This document shows, piece after piece, positions 42,394-53,309 of a stretch of DNA of 64,000 nt. Under the pieces are notes generated by a model. The model saw nothing but the letters and a program-made list of their open reading frames with translations, made no database searches and was not told the DNA's origin. Position 1 is the first letter of the stretch. Every line of letters starts with the position of its first letter. A program made the translations under genes and the position numbers. Source of the stretch: Theocolax elegans (Eukaryota > Arthropoda > Insecta > Hymenoptera > Cerocephalidae); the NCBI GenBank assembly GCA_026168455.1, contig CM047430.1:8142007-8206006 (forward strand), read 5' to 3'.

Positions 42394-45300
42394 CTAAGAC
42401 GCCATACTGCCAACACGACGTCCACCGGCGAAGGTCGATGAGTGCGCAGAAAACCCGTGCGAAAATTTTGCAGCCGTTGGAAGCACTGCGAGACTGGACT
42501 TGAGCGATGAGTTGTCCTTCCCTCTCGACTCTAACCTCCAAAAAGATGAACGAATATAATGCGAAATAGCGGGATACATACTTGGCAAAACAAACTGGAT
42601 CAGCATCTAAACAAACAGATACCAATTGAGGAGCTGGATCCAAGAACACGCCGAGCGCGGCGAATGGATAGAGGAGGCGGAGAGAAATTAAGAAATTGAC
42701 GTCATCGTGACCAAATTTTTTAATTTGCCGAATTTAATTTAAAAAAATACTGTTGTATGCAGAATTAAAAGACGCAACTTTTTCTATTTAATGTTTTCTG
42801 TACGATGTGCAGATCAGATGAAAAAAATTAAGAATATAAAGATAAATAAAGATATTTTATAGCATCAAAAGCAGTTATTATTTAAACCATTTTATGATGT
42901 AGTTGGATACAATATTACAATGCGATTTCAATAAATAACAAAGACGGCCACTGATTTATGCCGCGAAGCAGATGACCATTACGGCGGCGAAGTCGATGTT
43001 CATTTGTTTACAATTTTTCCTGCGTTAACTTGCGAATGTGTGTACTTTTTATTCAGTGTCACTTTTTTCAGTACATTCACAAATACACTTTCACAGTTTT
43101 ATAATATATAGTTTTTATAATAGAACTCGAACACGAAATTATATTTTTATGTAGGCGTTAAGGTTCTTTCGCGTCGAAAGCAAGATTTGAACTAACTACG
43201 ATCTCCATTTTTTCCTAGCAAATTAACTTTTTCTATGACAACCCCACTCTTACTTTTTTTTTTGTAAATTTCTAGACACAACGAAAAACCTCAAAGACGT
43301 TTAGAAAAATCTTTCGAAAAACGTTACCTACGATTGATTGAAAAAGAAGGAAACATAAATTTTTTGCGTTTCGCGTTACTTTACCAACGTCTTACAAATT
43401 TTCAATAATTGGCAGAATTTTACGATCAGGGTTTTCTTTTGAAATTTGTACGAACAAAAATTTTCTTTCGAGGCATCGTCGTCTTTTGCCTTATGCATTT
43501 TCGTTCAAAACAAGTATCTTTACGCGTTTTCCTTCTCTTCTAAAATGTGTAAAAGAACCTCTTTCTTAATACATGTGACTTTGAAGTTACTTGTACAAAC
43601 CCGTAACCCTCTAAATAGACCCCCTCCTATTTTACGAGCGACCTTTGCGCGGGACCGGCCAGGGTTTAAAAGGGACACACCGTTCACCCTGAATGCAGTA
43701 TTACAGCATCTTTTCTGTAAACTAGTTTTCCTATAATCGGTAAACTCGTCGAGACCTGTGCGACATAAAGTATTACAAAGATGACTCAAGCATTGTTAGA
43801 AACTGATTTTATTTTTACCGAAGACGAAACCTTCAAACAAATGGATAGTGAGAAAAAAGTGTCTGTGAATTTAGAAGATAAAAGACATACGCTGCATCGA
43901 AATTTACTCGAACTTCGTACTCGCTAAATAAATCGGCTACAAAAATAATAAATGTCAGTGTACAAGTTTTTCATAATCAAAAAATGTAACCCGTTATTCA
44001 ATTGTTAAATCAAACTCACTCGACAGGACTAGTAATCGATTCGGATACTTGGGTAGAACTACAAAATAAACTCGACGAAATATCAGAATATTTTAATAAC
44101 GACAATGACTTATCTTATAAAAGTCGAACAAGAATCTACATTAACGATTTGGAAATAATTTTTGCTACTTCGTATGGAGGAAAATCTATTATTTTGAATA
44201 AAACGTCAAAATTATCCAACGGAAACGAAACAGAAAAGAAGAGAAAATGTTTTCAACCAGCTATAGTTATGCAAAATCAACTTTCGAAGGACTAAAGGAT
44301 AGTATTTTTTGTGTAGAAGAACGATATCGTTGACTCGAACGCTATATCAACGATATTGAAAAATGTAAAAATTTTATTTGCGATATTGTGAAAGAAAAAG
44401 TTACCGATTATAATTTAAATTCACGCGAAGGACGAAATTTCTTTAAAAGTTTTGTGATCGGTAATTATGACATAAAATTGAGAGTAAAAGATCGATTTAA
44501 TTACGAAGAGTCTAAATTTTCTTAGAATATTACTTTGATATTGTATACTTGGAGTTAACATGCTTTCATTCTAATTATATTTGTGATGAAATAATACATA
44601 TGTATTACAATGTATAATATATTGCCTGTAATATCTCGTAAAATATTTAAATAAATCGGCACTTACCTCGTACATAATTTTGTATTTCGTATTTACTTAC
44701 CTAACATTTTTCCTTCCTGCTACAACATGAAAATAAAAGAAAATCTTCTCACGCGGTTATTCTATTTTCTTAAATACGCTCACCGTACGATAATTTATTG
44801 CTTCTCTTTCGTACTAACCGCAATACTTACTTTACCTATGAAGATAAATAGTTTCCCGGTAAACCAAAATCCTCCGGTCACCCTCGCCTCTATTGTCTGC
44901 ACACCTGCACTTTTGGGTATACGACCTTTTCTCACGACGAGTCGACTTTTAACCTTTTTGAATACACCTACGACATTTATATTTTATAAAATAAGCTTAC
45001 GTTCAAATTTTATTTCATTTCCGTTTGATTATTCAAACACGATGGGTCCAAAAGTTCAGATCGAGTTCCTCTCATCGATAAAAATCCAATACTAAGGATA
45101 ACAGTAATCATCATTCAATGTCGTCGCAATGGAAAAAATATACGGAAAAAGTTTCAATAAATAATAAATCATTGCCACAGAAAGACGGTTACAAAAATTG
45201 TAAATTTATATTTAATAAATAATAATAAACGGCCCTTTTTAGGGCCACCAATAATAAACGTAAATAACATATTCGTTCAATATCTAAAATTGTCACCTAT

Positions 45301-45930
45301 CATTTCCTCTCTCTCTTACAAATGCATACTCTCTCTCTCACACCAACATAGACGCTCTGGGTCAGCTATTATAACACGGCGTCAGAATACCCTAGCGCAT
45401 CATCAGTATCTCTGCGTGAGTGCGAGAGAGTTGAGTTGAGTTGAGTCTTTATTTGGGTATTCTGGGGAAAACCCCGTATACCCATCGGTCTGGCTAGGTA
45501 TAGATTTTTACAATAAAAATACAGGAATATAAACGCTGTTGCCATCGCAAGTATAAAAACAGTATTTAAAATAAATAACATGATTTAAAAACAATGACAA
45601 TAATAAAATTAAAAAGGCAAATACAACGATATAAAACTTAACAACTAATGGTTAAAAGAAAATAAAAATAAAATAATAAATAAAAGTAATAAAAGTAATA
45701 AAAGCACGCAGAATATCCATACGAAGCGGTAAAAGTGACAGCTTAGAAATAAAATAAGAATTAAATATTAAAATATCCTGTATTAGGCGAATAAAATTGC
45801 AGCGCTCGCAGTGAAAAATACAAAGTAAAAATAACACAAATTCGCAATACAAAGTATACAATACAATAAAACGAAGAAAATAAATAAATAAATAATTAAC
45901 ATGACAGACAATTTCAATGAACGACTAGAC

Positions 45931-48852
45931 TCAGAGATCAGGCAAGGGAGGGCTCTCCAATCCCTCATTAACCATCCTTAATTCCCACGCCTGCCGATCG
46001 AGCTCAGCAAGGTGCAGTGCCAAAGCGGACTTGAAGGAAGGGAAAAGGAGTGGATCAAAGTTAGTAAAAGGTAAAGAGTTAATGAGGCGAGAGGCAGTAA
46101 TCTGGTAGGAATTGTTAAGGGCTTCTGTTCTAGGAGGTAGGTAGAAAAGGGACGAGGGAGGTAGACGAGATGAAGAACGGGATGGAAAGGAGGAATCACG
46201 TAGGACAAAATGGCTAGCGATGTAGGATGGGGAACTATGGGAAATGATGTTGTAGGCACTGCAGCCGATGAATAGAGATCTTCTAAGCCCGACCGACAAC
46301 CAACCTAACTTAAGGCGGTAAGGCGTTACGTGCTCTCTCCATGGGATGTTTCCCCACACGAATCGAACACACGCGTTTAAAAGTCTGTGTAATTTCAGAT
46401 TCAAAGTGGCATCAAGGTCGTGGTAGACTGCGCACGCGTAGTCAAAGTGTGGGAAAACAAGCGCTTCTACTAGGTGTTTTCTGTTTTGGCGCGAGAGAGC
46501 ACGTTTAAAAAATCTTAAGGAGTGTAGGACACCGTGGACCCGCTGCGATATCGACGCGACCTGGCGAGACCAATCCAGGGTAGGGGAAATCCATACACCC
46601 AACGATTTGACTTCCGTAGAGTAATCGAGGAAGCAGTTTCCTATTTTAATTTTAGGGGCCGAATCCAGGTTAATGCGCGAGATAAAAGCCTGACTCCCCA
46701 AGATCATCACTTTCGTTTTGTTTACATTTAAATTTAAGCCATTTGATCTCGCCCAACCATCTACCGCGTTTGCATCTTCTGTAATTCTCTGAACACCTTG
46801 GGCGAGATCAGCGGGGAAAAACGAGTGATAGATCTGGGTGTCATCTGCAAAAACCATATGATTTGAGTGTTTTAAGATCCCCGGCAAGTCGTTTATAAAG
46901 ATGGAGAATAAAAGTGGTCCCAAAACACTTCCTTGCGGAACTCCCCTGGACGTGTCAAGCCAAGCCGAACACGTACCTAGATCGTCCACCACCGCCTGGG
47001 AACGGCCCACTAGGTAGTGGAAAAACCAGGTCATGACCGCGTCGGAACAACCCAAAGAACGCAATTTGTATAGTAGGATGTCGTGCGGAACCGAATCGAA
47101 TGCCTTGGAAAAGTCGAACAGGATGAGGACTGTGATCATGCGCTTATCAATAGCACGCCTAACATCATCAAGAACACCAAGTAAAGCCGTCTGCGTACTG
47201 TGCCCCCGGCGAAAGCCCGCTTGTCTCTCCATAATTAGGTTATTTTTATTTAAGTAATCTAAAAGCTGGTCATGTACGATTTTCTCGAGAATCTTGGAGA
47301 TTTCGCAGAGCTTAGCGATGGGCTTAGTGTCAGACGGCGAGATCACCCTGGTCGACTTGGCTAATGGAAAGAGAAGAGATCTAGTCCAAGGCTTCGGAAA
47401 GGTTCCGGTTGCTAGAGATAAATTGAATAGTTCAGCAAGAAGAGGTGCGATCTTGGGAGCCAAGCACTTTAGCATGGGCACGGAAATTCCATCAAAGCCT
47501 ATGGCCTTAGATGAGGCCCTGGATATGGTAGAGAGGACCCTAAAAGGAGAGATAGGAACGAAGTGGAAGGAAGTTTCGGGATAAGAGGAGGGTAAAACAC
47601 TTGGTGATGAGATGAGAGACTGAAGATGGTTATGAGTGAAACGAGAAGGTGAGTACGAAATGGCTGCATAATGGGTGTTAAGTTGATCCAATGAAAACAT
47701 GGTAAGAGGTGACCGAGATGGTTTAGTCACTAGACCCATGTTCCTGAGCTCCTTCCACAGACCAGCTGTATTTGATGAAGAAGTAATTTTGTTGTTAAGG
47801 TGTAGATATTTACTAGAATCAATTGAATTTTTAACTAGTCTGCGGAGATCCTTATAAATGTGGTAGTCTGAGCTCAGGCCCGTGGCTACGTACCTCTTAT
47901 AAGCCATATTACGAGCTTTGATGTTGAGTCTTATACAAGGTGTGATCCAGGGTTTAAAGGAGTTTCTAATGGACGTGAGTCTAGATGGTGCAAGAGAGTC
48001 GAAAGTGTGCAAAATCGATGAGACGAGAGTGGAAAGGAGATTGTTGATAGGAATAGGTGACGGAGAGGGCGACGATAAGGTAGAAGGAGAGGAGGAGAAA
48101 GAGAGAGAGCGGCCAGGCTGAGTAGGTGCTAGATGGGATGCAGATGAAGAAGACGAAATAGTAGAGGTGGTGAAATGCGATGAAGCACGATCATAAGCGA
48201 CCGAGAAGATCGCAGCAGCCTCCGACAGGTTGGCCTGGGCAAAATTGCGCGACCAAATCTTTTTAGAAACCGGTAACGGTTTAGCAAAATCCAGCTGAAG
48301 GACAATATGGTCGTGCCCCGCTGCGAAGGGCACAGCTGATTTAAAATAATTAAAACTTGGCGGAGGGTTGCGTACGATAAACAGGTCAAGCCATGTATGT
48401 GTCGAGGTGTTAGAAGTATGAGTGTGATGAGTAGGGTCTGATTTGATCAGGAAAAGGTTTAGTGAGTCGAGGTATGACTCCAACATGGCGGACGACCCAT
48501 CTTTCTTACACATATTAATATTAAAATCTCCGGTGATGACAACTTGATCACAAGTGTGTAAGAAATTCGCCACTGAATCAAAGAATTTTGATGGGTAGGC
48601 CGCAGAGGGCCTTCTATAAACTACACAAAAGAGAAGCGAGCTAGTTGAACTAAGAATTTGAAAAATCATGTACTCCGGAGAATTAGAATAAACAGGGTCA
48701 GAGTGAGCTACAAGCCTAACATTGAGATTACTCTTGATGTAGGCTGCAACACCCCCCCCCCTCCTTTCTCGGAATCTCGGTAGCCAGTCCCTGCACCGAA
48801 GACTCGATGCGTGAAACCGAACTCTCGAGCTTCGATTCCAACCGGTCCGCAA
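45931..48852 (-). CDS. CR1-like LINE ORF2, endonuclease and reverse transcriptase
   Basis: 973 codons without a stop. Residues about 30-240 are an apurinic-type endonuclease (GGGVAAYIKSNL, VITGDFNIN, THTWLDLFIV, GHDHIVLQLDF). RT follows: PIAKLCEISKILEKIV, QAGFRRGHSTQTALL, LFDFSKAFDSVPHD, RGVPQGSVLGPLLF, FADDTQIYHSF (catalytic Asp pair), NVNKTKVMILG, SLGVWISPTLDW; then a CR1/Jockey-type C-terminal region. The first 30 residues are out-of-frame ORF1 sequence: the true endonuclease N-terminus, with its first catalytic residues, is absent, joined at a G/C run. The open frame is therefore long but encodes an incomplete endonuclease. It would need help in trans. Confidence 0.85.
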   Translation of the reverse strand: MRTGWNRSSRVRFHASSLRCRDWLPRFRERRGGGVAAYIKSNLNVRLVAHSDPVYSNSPEYMIFQILSSTSSLLFCVVYRRPSAAYPSKFFDSVANFLHTCDQVVITGDFNINMCKKDGSSAMLESYLDSLNLFLIKSDPTHHTHTSNTSTHTWLDLFIVRNPPPSFNYFKSAVPFAAGHDHIVLQLDFAKPLPVSKKIWSRNFAQANLSEAAAIFSVAYDRASSHFTTSTISSSSSASHLAPTQPGRSLSFSSSPSTLSSPSPSPIPINNLLSTLVSSILHTFDSLAPSRLTSIRNSFKPWITPCIRLNIKARNMAYKRYVATGLSSDYHIYKDLRRLVKNSIDSSKYLHLNNKITSSSNTAGLWKELRNMGLVTKPSRSPLTMFSLDQLNTHYAAISYSPSRFTHNHLQSLISSPSVLPSSYPETSFHFVPISPFRVLSTISRASSKAIGFDGISVPMLKCLAPKIAPLLAELFNLSLATGTFPKPWTRSLLFPLAKSTRVISPSDTKPIAKLCEISKILEKIVHDQLLDYLNKNNLIMERQAGFRRGHSTQTALLGVLDDVRRAIDKRMITVLILFDFSKAFDSVPHDILLYKLRSLGCSDAVMTWFFHYLVGRSQAVVDDLGTCSAWLDTSRGVPQGSVLGPLLFSIFINDLPGILKHSNHMVFADDTQIYHSFFPADLAQGVQRITEDANAVDGWARSNGLNLNVNKTKVMILGSQAFISRINLDSAPKIKIGNCFLDYSTEVKSLGVWISPTLDWSRQVASISQRVHGVLHSLRFFKRALSRQNRKHLVEALVFPHFDYACAVYHDLDATLNLKLHRLLNACVRFVWGNIPWREHVTPYRLKLGWLSVGLRRSLFIGCSAYNIISHSSPSYIASHFVLRDSSFPSRSSSRLPPSSLFYLPPRTEALNNSYQITASRLINSLPFTNFDPLLFPSFKSALALHLAELDRQAWELRMVNEGLESPPLPDL

Positions 48853-49255
48853 ACTCGGTAAACAGAGCGGCCATATCTACGGCGCCGGTCGCTCGCACGG
48901 GTAGGCCGGCGCAGCTCTCGGTGGGCGCGGCGCCGCGAGGTTGCTTGGCAACCTGCGACGTTGATGGCGACGGGGGCGAGGCTATACGCTTAGCACTGGA
49001 GGGAGACGGAGTGGGCGTGGCCGCGAGCTCGGTAGCGCAGATCTCTCTCGATTGTCGCGGCAACCGAGGCGGTGGCGCCCTCGCATCAGTGGGAGCCGCG
49101 ATTAGTGCTGTAGCTTGCGCTAACGCGCAACAGCGGCGCTCAGAAGAGCCCGGCGCGACCTCGAAGCAGTGCGCGTGCGTTGTTTTATTACAAGTTTGGC
49201 AGACCTCTGTATAATCCTTCCTCGTGAGCCTCCCTCCACAAACATAGCAGCTGCG
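48728..49255 (-). CDS. LINE ORF1 with PHD-like zinc finger, copy 2
   Basis: Same as 41845-42393. It differs at the C-terminus because the C run at about 48,752 has a different length, so it ends after EGGGCCSLHQE. The overlap with the ORF2 frame here follows from the deletion described for ORF2. Confidence 0.55.
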   Translation of the reverse strand, partial: RSCYVCGGRLTRKDYTEVCQTCNKTTHAHCFEVAPGSSERRCCALAQATALIAAPTDARAPPPRLPRQSREICATELAATPTPSPSSAKRIASPPSPSTSQVAKQPRGAAPTESCAGLPVRATGAVDMAALFTEFADRLESKLESSVSRIESSVQGLATEIPRKEGGGCCSLHQE

Positions 49256-49883
49256 CTAAGACGCCATACTGCCAACACGACGTCCACCGGCGAAGGTCGA
49301 TGAGTGCGCAGAAAACCCGTGCGAAAATTTTGCAGCCGTTGGAAGCACTGCGAGACTGGACTTGAGCGATGAGTTGTCCTTCCCTCTCGACTCTAACCTC
49401 CAAAAAGATGAACGAATATAATGCGAAATAGCGGGATACATACTTGGCAAAACAAACTGGATCAGCATCTAAACAAACAGATACCAATTGAGGAGCTGGA
49501 TCCAAGAACACGCCGAGCGCGGCGAATGGATAGAGGAGGCGGAGAGAAATTAAGAAATTGACGTCATCGTGACCAAATTTTTTAATTTGCCGAATTTAAT
49601 TTAAAAAAATACTGTTGTATGCAGAATTAAAAGACGCAACTTTTTTCTATTTAATGTTTTTCTGTACGATGTGCAGATCAGATGAAAAAAATTAAGAATA
49701 TAAAGATAAATAAAGATATTTTATAGCATCAAAAAGCAGTTATTATTTAAACCATTTTTATGATGTAGTTGGATACAATATTACAATGCGATTTTCAATA
49801 AATAACAAAGACGGCCACTGATTTATGCCGCGAAGCAGATGACCATTACGGCGGCGAAGTCGATGTTCATTTGTTTACAATTT

Positions 49884-50604
49884 CGTTGTTTATATTGATG
49901 AGTGTACACAAAATTTATTTCTCTGATTTTGGCGCTTGCTCTATCTGCGAAATTTTTTATCCAAATAAGCTGAAATTTTTAAGAAATTATCTTCAAATAT
50001 AAACGAACAAATCTCTCGCTGGAAGTTTGCGAAGTCTAAGACTTTACAACACTCTTTCGGGTACTAAATACTGAAACCGTATTAAAAGCTTGTTATTTAC
50101 GTTAAGTTCAATTGTTGTATAAAATTTGTTTAAAGTAGAATTTGTTACAGGTTTATATTTATCGTTAGACTATATTAAGTATCTGTACGAAAAATCAGGG
50201 AATTTCATTAAGATTTGTTAAAGTTACAGCGATTCAATTTTGAAAAATGGATTAAAAATCCGTTCTCTAAATTTCCAGTTCTTAATTTTTTTCATCTGAT
50301 CTGCACATCTTAAACATCTTATAATTGACTGTAAGACCGATAAAAATATTAATCAATTTGATCTGCACATCGTACAGAAAAACATTAAATAGAAAAAAGT
50401 TGCCTCTTTTAATTCTGCATACGACAGTATTTTTTTAAATTAAATTCGGCAAATTAAAAAATTTGGTCACGGTGACGTCAATTTCTTAATTTCTCTCCGC
50501 CTCCTCTATCCATTCGCCGCGCTCGGCGTGTTCTTGCATCCAGCTCCTCAATTGTCAGGGTCATTCCAATCTCAGAGTAAATTCCATTAGCCTAACTTAA
50601 CTAA
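49884..50604. other. Non-coding stretch with inverted LINE 5' region
   Basis: 49884-50280 shows no gene. 50290-50556 is the reverse complement of 42,640-42,830 (and 49,500-49,690), the 5' region of the LINE, ending at CAATTG. It is a separate inverted fragment of the same LINE family, 99% similar by eye apart from small indels. A second short copy of the CTGATCTGCACATC phrase lies at about 50,297. Confidence 0.75.
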
Positions 50605-50824
50605 CTAACGCTTTGTCATACCTCGTGGTCGACCTTTACCACGTTTAACTTGTGCACGGTGACTTACATTAGAGACAACATTAGCTCGGTTTCGCGGTAT
50701 CGCAACGACTCTAGCATGTTTGCGCGGCCTACCTGTACTTCGTTTAATAGGGGACGCGTTCTCGGTCGGATTACCGTCATGTTCCTCGCATGGAAATTCG
50801 CTCGCTTGCGTCTCGCCGTTCGAT
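50605..50824 (-). pseudogene. Out-of-frame Gypsy C-terminal tail with two AT-hooks
   Basis: Minus strand, one base out of frame with the pol stop at 50834. Opens at TSNGETQASEFPCEEHDG and continues through GRPRK (50733-50719) and GRPRG (50634-50620) to a TAG at 50605-50607. GRP cores in basic context are AT-hook motifs that bind the DNA minor groove. It may be the original end of the integrase, cut off by a frameshift, or a small separate frame. Confidence 0.45.
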
Positions 50825-50833
50825 GTCGTCTAC

Positions 50834-52256
50834 TTATCCGTACTTATCCCCGTGATCTTCGGATAAGTACGGTTTGAGATACTGTACGTGACATTTCTCT
50901 TCATTACCTCGGGCATCTTGTATCTTGACGGTGTTTGGGCCGTAGCTATAAACTACCAGGTATGGGCCAACGTATTTCGGGGATAACTTGGCCGAAATAC
51001 CTTGAGCACTGGATGAAAGGACTCGATTATTCTTCCACACTAGGTTTCCAACTTCAAAAGATGCAGCCCTTCGCCCGGCATTGTAACCGGCTTGTCTTTC
51101 ATGAGCTTTACTCGCATTGGCCGATGCTTTCTTATAAAGCTCAGGTAATCTTGACAGCCGATCACTCCACTCAAGCAAACGTTGGTATTCCACACGTTGT
51201 TGAACCAGCTCGTCTTGCGCTCTACGAGCTGTACCGGGTGGCTCGGGTTGCCGGCCATAGTTTAACATGGCCAGGCTCCATCCTGTCGAGCTTTGTATCG
51301 CTGTATTTAGAGCGAATACTAAGTCGGGGAGTTTCTCATCCCATGTGTTGTGCTTTTCTGTGATATAGGACGCGATCATTGTCTTCAACGTCCTATTAGC
51401 ACGTTCAACAGGATTAGCCTGAGCATGGTAAGGAGGAATCGTCGTATGGAAAATCCCTCGTTCCACTAGGTAGTCATCCACGAGTTTATTTTTAAACTCA
51501 GTTCCGTTGTCGGACAGAAACACCTCTGGGATAACATAACGTGTGATGACTCGCTCATGCAACTCTTTTACGATGGTCCTAGCATTAGCTTTCCGAATCG
51601 GGACCGCCTCGATCCAGCGCGTAAACAAATCCTGAAAGACCAAAATGTATTCGTAACCATGTGTCGACCGCGGAAGTGGGCCAGTGGCGTCACCTGCTAC
51701 AACTTGCCATGGTTTCTCTATCACGCGTCTACCCATCAAACCCATGGGTGGACGTTGCTCCACCTTACACTGTTGGCAGACCTGACATTTGCGTACATAT
51801 TCTCCGACTTCGGCGTAGTACCGCGGCCAATAATACATTTTAGCCACTCTAGCAAATGTCTTTTCCCTACCTAAGTGTCCAGCAGTCGGATCGTCATGAC
51901 ACTCCCGGAGTATGGCTTGCCTATGCTCCTCTGGTACAACCAGTTTCCAAGCGTCTTGATCCTCCATCACGTCGTCTAACTCGTTATCGACGCGATACGA
52001 ATACAAATTGTTACCTATTATCTTCCATTTCGGAAAATCTCTAGGTCGCTCTGTTACGTCTTTCAGCCATGAGAGGTGCCAAGGCTCGTCTTCCTCGTAC
52101 ATGCGAGAAAGTGCATCAGGAACATAATTTAGAGCTCCCTTCCTGTACTCAATTGTAAAATTATGAGACTGGAGTTCCAATGCCCATCTGGCGAGCCGAC
52201 TCGTTGGATTGTGTATATTGCACAACCAACGAAGACTACTATGATCAGTTATAACC
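50834..52256 (-). pseudogene. Outer Gypsy pol: RNase H end and integrase
   Basis: Minus strand. Starts with the end of RNase H (VITDHSSLRWL, then RKGALNYVPDALSR), followed by the integrase: an HHCC zinc finger (ECHDDPTAGHLG, CQVCQQCK) and a DDE core with Asp in VVAGDATGPL, Asp in FLSDNGTEF and Glu in NPVERANRTLK. The C-terminal part includes LSPKYVGPYLVV and KIQDARGNEEKC. The integrase reads through without a stop. The gene is pseudogenic because the younger Gypsy splits it within RNase H at 52256/63050. Confidence 0.9.
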
Positions 52257-53289
52257 TGTGACGGAAATCGTCACACAATCTATTCACGACGAATAGAGTA
52301 TTTAAATTGTCGAATTGTAAGTCGTCGGAGCCTTTCGTATGTCAAGGCCAACCGACGACATTTGTTTACGTCGATCAAATATACAATTACGCGCGCAATA
52401 GTACGTAGGGATGAGAGCGCGAGAGTGTGTGTGTGTTTCCCACTCTCATCCCTTTTTCGAAAATTAGGCGATTGCCTAATTAGTATGTCCCGATCCGCCG
52501 ATCGAGGCGGACAAACATCTTTCCGGTGCCGAATATAGTGTTTACGGCTAATAAGGCGCGTGAGGCGCAACAAAGCCATCGGTTACCCGGAACATCCTCG
52601 TGAGTGAGCCGCGAGTGACGTGGTGAGTGTGAGCAAGGACGGGAAGTGTTGTGTGAGTGCGGACGCGGTTCGCGAGGCACTCGCCGCGGCACAGGGCCGC
52701 CTTCCACCACCGCAGCCGACGTCGTCCTCCGTTGCCCAGGAGGACACAGGGACAAGGATCGGCTGGGCCATCCACGGGGCGCACCCCGGTAAGTCCTCTT
52801 GTATTACCGCGCGTTCCCCCCTTTCCCCGAGTGTATGTGTGTGAGTACATCGGGAGTGTATTCGGGTACGCCGGTACCCGAATAGCGGAGTTCAGGAAGG
52901 AGTCAACCGCAGGCGAGGATCTCGATCCGGTTGACTCCCGGACTTCCGCCCGCGCGAAAGAACATTGTCGCGGCACGAGGCCTGGATGGCCAATTGTTAA
53001 TTAAATACATTTAATAAATGTTTTATTCGATTTTATTTTAATTTATTGTGTTTCTTTTGTTCTCCCCGCTCCCGCCGACATCCTTTAATTAATATAAATC
53101 GCGTCGAGGCAAGGAGGATCGCCCGAATCCTCCATACCGTGCGTCCCAGCGAACTCGCGTTCCTGGCGACAGCCCGCAGTTCGACAAATTAAATAACTTG
53201 TGTGCGCGGTATTGGGCAACGCGGCCCAACGGTTAATATTAATTATATAAATTAATTAATTTAATCGGGTTCGCGAATACCACGTCACA
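52257..53289 (+). repeat. Gypsy 5' LTR
   Basis: 1,033 bp, same as 62017-63049. Open frames inside it (to 142 codons, both strands) recur in the other LTR and have no recognisable domain; I treat them as chance. Confidence 0.95.
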
Positions 53290-53291
53290 AA

Positions 53292-53309
53292 TGGCGACCG
53301 TGACAGGAC
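53292..53309 (+). promoter_or_regulatory. Primer-binding site, tRNA-Arg
   Basis: TGGCGACCGTGACAGGAC, two bases after the 5' LTR, is complementary to the 3' end (with CCA) of an animal tRNA-Arg ending GTCCTGTCACGGTCG. It primes minus-strand DNA synthesis. Confidence 0.85.

Larger units (their letters stand above)
38574..42850 (-). mobile_element. CR1-like LINE, copy 1, inserted in the Polinton terminus
   Basis: Minus-strand non-LTR retrotransposon. Its 3' end is a (CTCAA)n tail on its own strand (38574-38588 as TTGAG repeats). ORF2 spans 39070 to about 41,880, ORF1 41845-42393, with a 5' region to about 42,850. The 5' limit was judged from the inverted copy at 50,290-50,556 and is uncertain. 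Confidence 0.85.
36147..43011. repeat. Tandem segmental duplication, copy 1
   Basis: About 6.87 kb repeated directly at 43012-49883. The unit holds the Polinton right end (280-codon gene and inverted repeat), a CR1-like LINE and about 300 bases of flank. AATTT is shared at the outer start, the join and the outer end. Differences between copies are few and are mostly homopolymer lengths. 36077-36799 contains no gene; its open frames lie on both strands without protein-like character. Confidence 0.93.
45435..49720 (-). mobile_element. CR1-like LINE, copy 2
   Basis: Duplicate of the LINE at 38574-42850, with the same TTGAG-repeat 3' end against the Polinton repeat, confirming that the LINE inserted before the duplication. 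Confidence 0.88.
43012..49883. repeat. Tandem segmental duplication, copy 2
   Basis: Second copy of 36147-43011, offset about 6,865. Its LINE ORF2 is continuous; its 280-codon gene carries extra one-base losses (for example near 43912 and 44275). Confidence 0.93.

Noticed and set aside
52548..53004. Open frames of 115-142 codons inside the LTR (repeated at 62308-62764)
   Set aside because: They are on both strands of the same LTR segment with no recognisable domain; most likely GC-rich chance frames.
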